A model generated the notes under the pieces. That model searched no databases, was not told the origin of the DNA, and saw nothing but the letters and a program-made list of their open reading frames with translations. 64,000 bases of DNA from Chrysaora quinquecirrha. Taxonomy: Eukaryota; Cnidaria; Scyphozoa; Semaeostomeae; Pelagiidae. The translations under genes were made by a program, and so were the position numbers. This document shows, one piece after another, positions 33,300-43,800 of this stretch. The stretch lies in contig JACTAT010000281.1 in NCBI GenBank assembly GCA_014526335.1, forward strand, positions 62,001 to 126,000. The letters are read 5' to 3'. The number at the start of each line of letters is the position of its first letter. Within the stretch, counting starts at the first letter, position 1.

Positions 33300-35330
33300 A
33301 ATATGTCCGTGCAAACGATGGTCCTTTCATGAATAAAACCTTACGTAAGGAAATCATGCATAGAACAAAACTTCGTAATGAGTATAATAAAAACATAAGT
33401 GAAGAAAACCTAAAAGCTTTCAAAAGGCAAAGAAACAAATGTGTGAATTTGTTACGTAAGGCCAAATTTGACTACTATAAGAATATCAACCTTGATAACC
33501 TAACCGATAATCATAAGTTTTGGAAGACTGTAAAGCCATTATTCTCAGATAAGATGAAGGTAAATGCATCTATCACTTTGATTGAAGACGGAAAAATGAT
33601 AAGTAAGGACTCTGAAATTGCAGAGATTTTCAACAAATTCTTCGCGAACATTACAGAAAGTTTAGGGATCTCAGCTAATGAATCATTATTACTGCCAACA
33701 AATGACATAGTAGACCCAATCGACAAAGCTGTAAAGAAATGTGAATTACATCCAAGCATCTGCAAAATCAAATAAAAAACCGCTAAGTTTTCCAATAAAT
33801 TTGAGTTTGGAGAGGTCACCATTGAAGAAGTTGATGTCCAAATAAGAAAACTTAATTCGAATTTAATTTTAAAGGAAAATTCTGATATATTTCGTGAAAT
33901 CATTCAAAATCTGTACAACTCCGATTTATCCAAAAGTACTTTTCCTGATGAGCTGAAAGGATGAGATATAAGCTCGCTGTTTAAAAAAGAGGATGCGACT
34001 GTCAAAAGGAACTACCGACCAATAACATTTTTGCCATCAGTATCAAAAATTTATGAAAGGTTGATGCAAGATCAGATGCTACCATTTGCCGAACGCTTCT
34101 TGTCTCCACTCCTCTGTGGGTTTAGGGAGGGTTATGGTACGCAACATGCACTTTTAAAATTTGTGGAAACATGCAAGAAGTCGATGGACAGTGGAGGCGT
34201 TGCAGGTGCCATCCTGACGGACCTTTCGAAAGCTTTCGACGTCTACATCATGAATTATTGATTGCGAAATTAAATGCATATGGCTTCAGTAGATCTTCTC
34301 TGTTATTTATCCATAGCTATCTTACCGACAGAAAACAGAAGGTCAAGGTAAATGGTTCATTCAGCACGTGGACAAAAACCGTCTTAGGTGTACCTCAGGG
34401 ATCGGTTTTGGGACCCCTTTTGTTCAATATATACCTGAATGACTTTTTTATGTTCCTAGAGGAAACCAAAGTCTGTGACTATGCAGACGATACAACTATT
34501 TATGCGTGCGGCACTAAGATCGAAACAGTCATTGCTCAATTAGAACATGATGCCCTTAGAATAACTGAGCGATTTCCAAACAATTTTATGAAGCTAAATG
34601 AAGAGAAATGCCATTTTATGACTTTTGGTGTGAAGAGGGAGAATGAATTAACTGTAAAAATAGGCACAGACAATGTGAAGGAGAGTACAGGGGAAAATCT
34701 TTTAGGCATTACTATAGATCAGTCGCTATCTTTCAAAGAACATGTCAATAACCTATGTAAAAAAGCTGGTCAAAAACTTCATGCACTTGCTCGTATATCC
34801 TGCTACATGGACACCAAAAACTACAACAGTTAATGAGAGCATTTGTGTTATCTCACTTTAGCTATTGTCGACTTGTTTGGATGTTTATTTACAGAACGCT
34901 AACCACAGAACAAATCAAGTTCAGGAGAGGGCTTTGCGCATTGCGTACAAAGATAACGAAAATGACTTTGGTTTTCTCCTGGAGCAGACCAATTCGGTAC
35001 CAATCCATGTAAGAAACCTACAGTTGCTCATGACAGAAGTTTTTAAAACAAAATCCAATTTAAATCCACCTTTCATGAAGGATATATTCGTGTAGCGCAA
35101 TATTAACTACAGTTTAAGGCATGGCACTGACGCTCAACTCCCAAAAGTGCGAACCGCGTCTTTTGGAGTTGAAACCATTACCTACCTTTGAAATAAACTG
35201 TGGCAATTATTGCCACAAGAAATAAAACAGTCAAACACCCTTCCTATCTTCAAAAACGAATTAAATGTTGGAATGGTGATAAATGCAACTGTAGGCTCTG
35301 CAAAACATATATTCCGCAAGTTGGGTTTCT
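33300..35330 (+). mobile_element. Non-LTR retrotransposon (LINE), copy 2, disrupted
   Basis: Reverse transcriptase and C-terminal region of a CR1/L2/jockey-type LINE. In order: an N-terminal block (33329-33775, ending in a stop), FLSPLLCGFREGYGTQHAL, LTDLSKAFD, GVPQGSVLGPLLFNIYLNDF, the catalytic YADDT, LLGITIDQSLSFKEHVNNL, and a decayed C-terminal segment with PKVRTASFGVETITYL and KLWQLLPQEIK. There are stops at 33773 and 33962, a one-base deletion at about 34243 (between KAFD and LHHELLIAKL), and stops in the C-terminal part. The endonuclease domain was not seen. Same family as 1-947. Confidence 0.9.
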
Positions 35331-35725
35331 AACAGGATGAATGTCTAGTGGGCATTCTCGTGGGGATGGGGCGATGCCCTGCTGCTGTTTGGGGTGGCGG
35401 GTGCGCTGCGTGGGATGTCCCCCTCATGATGCAGGCCTTGGACTGCGGAGATCGTTTCCCGTAGTTAGGTGTAGCGTCTGGGGGTTCCCTCGCGCGGCGT
35501 CGACGCCATCCCATTCTGTGTGGTAAGCGTCGCTTCCGACCTCACTGGGAAGGTCCGATTGTCTTGTTTTTGTTTTTAGCCTGGTTTATAATTGTAAATA
35601 TAATTTTTTTTAGATGTATTAACAAAATCTTTGTAGGCCTAAATTAGCTGTAATTTTGCTATATATTTGTAAATTGCCCACGTAAAATAAATTAATGATG
35701 ATGATGACGATGACTCGCTAGAAAA
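35331..35725 (+). repeat. LINE 3' tail with GC-rich insert and GAT tail
   Basis: 35341-35530 is strikingly GC-rich against its surroundings and may be a separate insertion. The following AT-rich part ends in AATAAATTAATGATGATGAT, a simple-repeat tail often seen at LINE 3' ends. Confidence 0.5.
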
Positions 35726-36104
35726 GTCTACTAGCTTTGAATCCCTACTCGGCGTTGATGTCGCGTATATCAGTAGATTGTTATGTTGCTTAGATGCATT
35801 GTGTTTCCCCAATACGACCCCGATACAGCCACTGCTGTGTCTTTTCTTCGTTGCATCTAGAGTCTTAATATTATTCTTAATATTATTAATATTATTAGTC
35901 TTAACAGTCGATAGGCAATGTCTAGCTATTACCAGTTACCAGGTATCCTGATTAGTCTAGGTTCATTCCTTGATCGAATTGCCTTGTGGCCGCAGGGCGT
36001 TAAACAGCTGCTAACAAAGAATCAGCATTTGTTAGCTCAACTATCACATCCTAAGTAAAAAGTACTGATGAATGGTTTATTAACATTGATTTCAAAAAGA
36101 TTAA
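35726..36104. other. Unassigned stretch
   Basis: Nothing recognised apart from a short ATTATTCTTAATATTATT run near 35870. Confidence 0.35.
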
Positions 36105-36420
36105 TATGACCATGTTTATAGATCTTAAAATACCTTCAATACGGTGGATCACAAAATTCTGCTCGAGAAACTTCTTAGGTATGGCGTACAGGGCAAGGTT
36201 ATTACCTGGTTTCGGTCCTACCTCACTGAATGAAAACAGTTTTGCAAAATCAATGGTGAATCTTCTAAATCTTTGAGGGTAAACTGTGTTATTCCCCAGG
36301 GTTCCTGTCTAGGCCCCCTTCTCTTAATCATATACCTTAACGACTTTGAAGAATGTTTGCAACTTTCCTCAGCGAGCATGTATGCTGATGATACACAAAC
36401 GAAAATAGCCACAGTCGTCA
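36105..36420 (+). mobile_element. LINE reverse transcriptase fragment, second family
   Basis: Across frameshifts and a stop it encodes VDHKILLEKLLRYGVQGKV, then IPQGSCLGPLLLIIYLNDF and the catalytic YADDTQ. Sequence similarity ends abruptly at 36420, where another repeat begins. It differs clearly from the LINE at 33300-35330. Confidence 0.8.
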
Positions 36421-36700
36421 TGGTATCCCCCTACCGTACTGAACATCAGCCACCCTACTGCACATCCCCCACCGTACTGCACAGACATCGCATGGGGTGA
36501 TACTTGCACTCACCACAAAGCATTTGGTCCTTCTACTGAATAACGTCTCCGTCTTAGCCTTCTGAATTTGCGGAATGCTTTTCCTACAGAGTCCAGAGAC
36601 ACTGACTGTCACATGCGTCGTCCCTGTATATGAATTCATCTGACCAGTAGGGCGCCTGATAAAAGCTTTCCACCGATTCACCGATTTTCAGATAAAAGCT
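36420..36700 (-). repeat. CAGTACGGTGG-type dispersed repeat
   Basis: The minus strand has repeats such as CAGTACGGTGGGGGATGTG and GGGGGATACCATGA, matching 58660-58920 in the opposite orientation. The end of the LINE fragment coincides with its start, so it probably inserted there. Confidence 0.55.
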
Positions 36701-36714
36701 TTTCACCGATTCTA

Positions 36715-37140
36715 ATTCGTTCAATGATTGTATGAAGTTGTTGTCGTCAACATCGGTATATTGTTCTCCTATTTCAAATTCCTTCCTTCTCGTCCTTAGA
36801 GTTCGTTCTGATATCGACAGAGCAAAGAAGCAACCTGCTTCCAGGAAATGGCAAGGGCACGCAAACCTATGATCTGTTCAGGTGTAACAAGGTAAGCTGG
36901 TCTTCCTTGTCGACCAGTCACTTCTATGGGACACACTGAAAATTTTGAGCAACAGTCGCTTGCACATGCCTAGGAGAATCTTGTTCAGCAAAATTCATAA
37001 GATGTTGCACCGTGTTTCTAATATCTCGGTTGTGAACAAGGCCATTCTCTGCCTCCTGATTCAAATCGTACCCAAATAGTATTTTTTGCAGAGTTGTACT
37101 TGTTTCCTTGATCCTGTCCATCAGCAATTGCCCCTTCAGC
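36715..37140 (-). pseudogene. Integrase-type transposon protein, N-terminal fragment
   Basis: The minus-strand frame 36924-37127 (MLMDRIKETSTTLQKILFGY...) continues after a break with GRQGRPAYLVTPEQIIGL and SWKQVAS, then in another frame SERTLRTRRKEF. This order matches the N-terminal region of integrase-core proteins of the type common in cnidarian and fish genomes (family memory). The integrase core itself was not found. Frameshifts show it is a relic. Confidence 0.5.
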
Positions 37141-37779
37141 TTCTAACTGGATCGGATTTTTTCTGGCTTTGGAAACGGGAAAGGCGGGCGCAAGTTGGTC
37201 CTATTGCTCGTCTCATTTTCGATGCAGTAATATGTTTCATATTGCAGCTTCTTCGATGACGGAAGAACATCTCTGAAGGCTGATATTTCGTCTGCCGTCG
37301 TACAAAACCTTACAAGCTACTTGAAAAGCTGACCTGTTGCAAATGCAGCGGTGTGCTCATTTTACCCAGAAAACCAAAAAAAAGCCGTAGTCGACACAGT
37401 GGTATCCGTCCATGATGTTTCTTTGTGTTCAAGAAAATAGCGCTTGAGCTTCACAAAATAAAACCAACATGCACAAATATCTTGTATGACATACACAAGA
37501 GTTTTAGTGTTTTCGTTTTGTGACATACACAAAAGTAAATTCAAAAGAGATCAACACAAAACTTCATTTTCAAATGCATAATTTCATATCTTAACAAGTA
37601 TAAAAGTTCTAAATGACATATGGCGTATTGTAGACAAAAAGTATTTTGATGTGCATAAAAGCGTCAATGTTTTGGCCGCAACGGCCGGCAGCAGGCACTG
37701 GTGGACTTCATCTAAACCTATTTCATGAAATTCTTAAAGTTTTACCATCTTTAAATGTGGTACCAACGTTTATTCAACT
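37141..37779. other. Unassigned stretch
   Basis: No gene recognised. A direct repetition of the phrase GACATACACAA occurs near 37490 and 37525. The GGCCGCAACGGCCGGCAGCAG patch near 37675 resembles 32942-32965. Confidence 0.3.
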
Positions 37780-38030
37780 CTGTATTTGGAAATTACCCAC
37801 TTATTTGGAGAGAAAGGTTGGTTAAACCAATATACGAAAAAAAAAACCTGACAAATCATAACCGATAGACTATATGGAGGATTGACACTGACATCATGTT
37901 TAGGAAAATGTTCAATCACAAACTAAATCAAAGATTAATCAATATCTTTGAATCTTATTTGCAGATAATTGACTAGGTTTTCGTAAGGACATGAGAACAT
38001 CCAACAATGTCTTACACTTATTGGTTAATA
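37780..38030 (+). mobile_element. Highly decayed LINE reverse transcriptase fragment
   Basis: Allowing several frame changes it reads RLVKPIYEKK, then KMFNHKLNQRLIN, then LGFRKDMRTSNNVLHL. These are phrases typical of the fingers and palm region of LINE reverse transcriptases. Too degraded for clade assignment. Confidence 0.6.
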
Positions 38031-38819
38031 ATTTAATAGAAGATTTAGCAAACAGAGCGAAGCGAGCATTGTAAACTATATCAACAGGCAGCAGTAGATC
38101 TTCTTCTTTACGACGACAATTCTTTTCTGTATGATTGTCAATGAACCGTAGAACATAAGAGATGATACAAATAAAACCTTTGGTAATTACTTTAACGATT
38201 GTAGTCCACAAGTTCGTTTCACTTACAATCGGTTCATTGCCAGTAACTGAAAGGACGGTTATACTCAAAGGCCTTTAATTTTCATTTCGTCTGAACATTG
38301 TTTAGGTACAGCTTCATCTGACAATCGTTTTATGACAATGCTTCATTTGTTAGCAGAGTGTCACAAGTGAAACATCCCACTCGAGTTTGGCATTAAAAAG
38401 CTCTTGCATGAAAACCTTCAATGAGGCAGAGATGGGTGGAATAAGAACTGATGGCTCGATCATTGATCACTTTCAGTACATCTCTCTTAGACGAAGAAAC
38501 ACTTTTGGCAAATTCAGCTATCTTTGGAAATTGACAGAAAATTGTATCCTTTCGTGTATTCCAAGCAAGACCTTAAACCTTGCTTTGTGATTTGACTATT
38601 GTCACATTTTCCCAATTTTTTTGTTAGTGAATGATTGTTCTTCAAGTAATGCAAGTTTAGAGTTTTATCCTGTAAAAGTTTTCATATCCGTACTTGCGAT
38701 TGTTTTGAGTGAGTGAATTTCCCTTGACTAGTTGAATGATTGCTAAGCCTTTTCCAGGGTATCATCTCCAAAGTTGACATATAACTAATTCAAGACCTTG
38801 TTACAAACATCTGGATGTC
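38031..38819. other. Unassigned stretch
   Basis: Short frames at 37939-38268 (-) and 38387-38590 (+) have no recognised family. Nothing else is supported. Confidence 0.3.
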
Positions 38820-40270
38820 GTTCAAGGTATTTTTCAAAATGATATTGCAGAGTTGTTTGATAAAAATTGACTGTACGTGACTCCAAACACAACTCTGCAG
38901 AATCGATAGGTGATCATATCAATTGCTTTTGCATTAGCGCCCACCACAGGAATCGTAATGCAATATCGGTCTTCTTGGTATATAGAGATCATTCACAAGG
39001 CTTTCTCTATATCTGCAGTCAAAGCAATCGGGTACAACCGGAATCTGGTTACATTTTCGGCTACAGTATTTAGCAAGCTCAGGATATAGACATTTAATTA
39101 AAGACTTTCCCGACTAATTTTAGAGTGGATGCAACGTAACCTACTCGAACCTTTACTGTCTCTTTGTCAGGTCGAATGACAATGACAGTGATACCAAACT
39201 GCTCTTGTTCCCCCCTTATAATTGCGTCATACTCATGCAGTAGATCTGGTGTCGGTTTGAGTTTGGAAATCTGTCCTTCAACGTGCTTCTTCGCAAGTGT
39301 ATTGGTATCGGGAAGCAAAGGATGTTCAGGTTTCCATGGAAGCTTAACCTGATACCTTCAATTGAGAATTTCAGTATCCTCGCTGAATCGTTTATAAACT
39401 GAGTTTAGCTTTGGTGAAACTGCTATACTTTCTAAGTCTAAAAACCGTGAAAGTTCTGTGTCTAGCGATGTTTTGTCTTTTTTCTCTACAATTTCCCGGC
39501 TGAATCGTAAAACGTGAGTTTGGCATATGTTCCTGTGGAGGGAATTTCCATGCAACCTAGAATTGGTCCTTGCAAGACCATCCAAGTATTGGCCCCAAAG
39601 GCATAGGAGCAACTTGCGCCAACCTTTTCCATTCCTAAAGCCAGAAAAAATCCGATCCAATTAGAAGCCGAATGGACAGTAGATCGTTGCTTTTGTCTGG
39701 GTAATCAGCGGGTAGCAATCCAGCAAAATTAGGACAAATAATTTAGGTACATGCTATAGGTTGATTGCAAACAGGAGCACATACGGTAGGAACAACGTAG
39801 ACAGCTCAATTAATCATGATATCTATCCTTGTACTTGAAACAGCGATCGTTACTCGGACAATTTCTCGATAAATGACCCTTTCCGTCACAGCACTGCATT
39901 TAACAAAGGCGTGATAGTTCTTGCAAAATGTGCAAATAATTGGCCCTCCAATAGTCGTAAAAGGAGGCAGTGGGTAATGGGCATCAAGACTGGTGATTCT
40001 TAGTTAACGCTCAAGTGTCTTGCTTCGGTTTTCTGCTGGCATTGTTCTCTTGCCTCTAACCCGTTCTTGAAAACAGCTTACATCGTATCAAGTGTCCTTC
40101 TGTCTACCTGACCTTTCCACTCATTTGGTCTGCGATTGATATTGCTTCAGCAAACAAAATCTATCGCTGTTAAAATGTTTGTATTATTACGAGATGTAAG
40201 TTTCAAAGGTTCAACTATGTCCATGTCAATCATATGAAAAGGAACTGGGGTCTTTTTCTAATTGTATTCA
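38820..40270 (-). mobile_element. BEL/Pao LTR-retrotransposon relic
   Basis: Minus-strand order, 5' to 3'. A possible integrase scrap lies at about 40180-40260 (FHMIDMDIVEPLKLTSRN, NILTAIDF). CCHC-like knuckle sequence is at 39830-39930 (CDGKGHLSRNC, then NDRCFKYKDRYHD). The protease-to-RT linker is at 39358-39660 (ELSRFLDLESIAVSP, SVYKRFSEDTEI), then KLPWKPEHPLLPDTNTLAKK and DLLHEYDAIIRGE at 39094-39318. RT follows with YPIALTADIEKA and RVVFGVT at 38860-39050. The linker motifs are characteristic of BEL/Pao pol. Many stops; inactive. The integrase scrap lies upstream of gag, so it belongs to a different element or a rearranged copy. Confidence 0.75.
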
Positions 40271-40833
40271 TCGCCCACCACCGCTCAGACAGGTTTATAA
40301 CGACAAAAAACCACATATCATTTATCGATGTACCATATTTTATTATATCGTACTAAAATCAAATTTTTCAGAAAGAAATTGTGAAGCCAAGAAAGGGTTA
40401 CGCAACCAACCGTAATTTGAGTCATTTGAGTACTCATTAAATTTTCTCGTAACAGACTACAGAGTTTGAACAACCCTCCCACCAAAAACAGTTATCTATT
40501 GGGTACAGGATAGTATCCATTTTAAAGCTATTAAAAGTTTGAAATGTAAAAGACAATATAATCCTTGCATTGTAGTTTGGTTGCATAACCTGATTAAAAT
40601 TGTAATATAATGCGTATGTAAAGAAAAATGTTTATCAGTAGCATCAGCAATGGGCGGCGCCAGATGGCAAAGAATTTGTCGAAAGTGGCAAATTATTACT
40701 TCATTTAAAGTATAACAAAATAATTTTTGTACTTCGACAACCTGGGGGAAATTAACTACCATCGCCTCATGGCACCGCCACTAGCATCCGCGCATTTCAC
40801 AACCATTAATCAATCTGAAGCTCAGCTTAGTAA
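40271..40833. other. Region downstream of the elongase stop
   Basis: No gene recognised. It may include the 3' UTR of the elongase (minus strand) and BEL/Pao non-coding sequence. No unambiguous polyadenylation signal was assigned. Confidence 0.3.
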
Positions 40834-43800
40834 TTATCTAACTTTTTTATCGTGTGGTGCTGCAACATAATAAGCCCGATAATAAAAATTTGAGAAGAGT
40901 AGGACCATGCTTGCACCATAGAAGATTCCATAAATACAGAAGCCATGATATAAGTAGCCACTGGTACAAAGTAATAGTCCAAGAAAAAACTGAAATATTT
41001 GTAACTGTGTTAGTCTTCTCTTCCATACAGGACTGATACCAGAGGATATCGCTGATTTGGCATAATACGAGTAAAGGAATACATGTACAAAAGAATTCAA
41101 AGCTACCATCGCAGCGACTGGAGGCCATGGAGCATACGTATACGAATAATCTGCCAGTATGAGAATCGTGGAGTGATGGTATACCTGTAATTGAAATTAA
41201 TTCTTTGTTAGAAAATTTGTGAATATTATTGGTTCATTGTTCCTTCTATTATCCCCTCTTGAAACCAGTTGCGGTTCTAAACGGGTGCGACCAGGGAGCA
41301 CTGAAGGCGTGGGGTGAAATTCCTATTGAAGTTTTGTCTCATGACATAAACAAGATGGATGTTACACTGCAAGTAAAATAAATTATGGTTGCTTAATACG
41401 AATATGGTATCGAAAACTTTCTATCTAGAAATTTAGAAAAGTTCAATTACTGTCAATTCGTCAAAAAGGTCTATAAACAATTAATAATAACACATTTAAA
41501 GAATAATAAAACAGCCCTGTCCAACATTGAAATAGCTATACACAACGGTGTCAAGATTAAAATCCCCCTTTTATGCAAGACGTTTTTAAGCTGCAGCGCA
41601 CAAGTAGACGAACAAGCTAATACATCACAGGCCTTATTTGTCAAGCTACTTGTGGTTCGAAAAACTTTTATTCCGAGGTCAACAAATTTGGAAAAATTGG
41701 CCGAAAGATCGAAAACATAGAAAATTTTAAAAAGGTTATCAAACAGATTGCAGTTGCAACGTACGTAACAAAAAACTATTTGGAATTTTAACAGCTAATA
41801 TATTTTCATGATCTTTTTGTCAGCCAAAAAACGCGCGATGTTCTTGCAAAAACCATCTGAGATAATGCCCCCAGATAATGCCTTTTTCAATTTAAATTGG
41901 TCTTTTTTAACAATTTTATCTTTACTAGCATGATTTAGTTAATTCTCGGCCTTCAACCTGTAGGTTCCTTAAAAACTGGGCATCTAAAACGCCGATGACT
42001 TTGTAGTGAAATTTACCCCTCAATTTTAGGCCCTCTCTTGTTTACTTCCTAACAGCTCATTTATTCTACAATTTTTCCTCTTTCCTCATTCAGGCATTGC
42101 ATCATCTCTGTTATCCAGCTAGTATTCACGTCATATTACCTACTTCTCGCAATTTATGCATATTTCCTCCTATGTAATATTATCCTACCCAGCCCGGCCT
42201 TTTCCTCTTTACGTGAGAATCTCATTTGCATTTACGTAAATTTATTTCCTTGTTTTTACTTTATATAGTTGTAAATAGTTAGAAATAGTTAGTCCAGAAA
42301 ATCATGGAAAACGCATAACATCTCTTTTCTGACTCCGTGTCTCAGGCACGTAAAACTCATCAAGAAAACGGTTTCGTTGGATCGCTCTTCGAAGTTGAGG
42401 ACAAACACACGCAGCAAATTTTAGGAATCAGCAACACATCAATATTTCCTAAAACTTCAAAGGGTCCTACTTTTACCATAACTGAGCATGACTTTTCTTA
42501 TAAATTTTGTTCTTATAAAAACTGTGTAGTGGTAGACCATGTGTCTCAAGGAAACAGTGTCGAGCTATACAGTATAAAAAGAAAGTATAATGAAGAAAAT
42601 CAGGAGGAAGCAGGTTGAAGATGGTAACGGGTTGTCATTCGTGATATCTTAATTGTTTGAGCTATCCTTTCGAATGTTGTCTCAATAAGCCATCTTTTAC
42701 CTGATCTTTTTATTGGTCAAAAAATTAGAGTTGAATCATCCGGCAACGAATTTATGACGATGTTTTGTTTTTATGTAACAAATTGATCAGAAACTCTGAA
42801 GTGTCCGAAAATTAGCTATGATGCCTCTGAATGGTTCCGCCAACATCAAGGAAAGTACCTACAGGCTTAGGTACGAAGCGTAGTGGCTAAGCGATAAGGC
42901 TCCACACATGCGGTAGTACAAAACTAGAAAGATAACTTAACAGCCTCGGGCGAAGAGGAATGAACATCGCCTATGTTCTGTCGAATAACATTCAATAAGG
43001 TTAGAAGGTTTGATACTTTTCCAACTTTAAACAATAATCTTGATATCGTCTTGTGAAATTAAAACGAATTTGTAAAATAAGAATTAAAAAACACTCACAT
43101 GGAGAAAAGAGATTTGTCTTTGCTTGTGTCTGAACACCATGAAGACTGTATCAAGAAGCTCAACATATTTGGAAATAAGGTAAAATAACAGACCATATTT
43201 CACTTTTTCATTCGGCAACATTGAGAAGATATTTCTACTGTCCAAAATAGCATAGCTGAGAATCAGCAGGGAGATGGCACTCAGTATGACGCAAGAAATG
43301 TTGTGAAAACACATGACCTAAAAAAAGAGATAGTGATTCGTGAACGAAGATATTTCCACTGTATGATATCTCAATATCAAGCTTTTCATTCGTGAACGAA
43401 GGGTTAATCCTATTCTTCCTAGGGGCCTAGGGGAGAGCAAAGAATTCACGGAAATAAACTTTCTAGAATACCACGTAAAGCGTGAGCCAGTAGGTAATGA
43501 AAAGTCCTGATTCAACCTAACAACTTATTGCCATTAACAATTACCATTATCGATTTTGCTGACGAGGTTTATGTATATGATGAAAACACAAATTTCTTTA
43601 TTCTTCTTTTCAAATGTTGGTAAGATAGTTTCAAAACATCTGTGAGCTTAACTTGTTGCATTTTTCGCTTACGTTTTTGATAAACTTTTGTTATTGTTGT
43701 TTAGCTTAGTTGTTTTGTTCCCCTGTGATCACGTGATCCAAGTGGTGAAATGTTGACTCTTTAGGCATTCCTAGGAAATAGTCATTCGCAATTCGCACTG

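Noticed and set aside
42870..42945. tRNA gene candidate (A-box-like GTAGTGGCTAAGCG)
   Set aside because: No B box and no cloverleaf.
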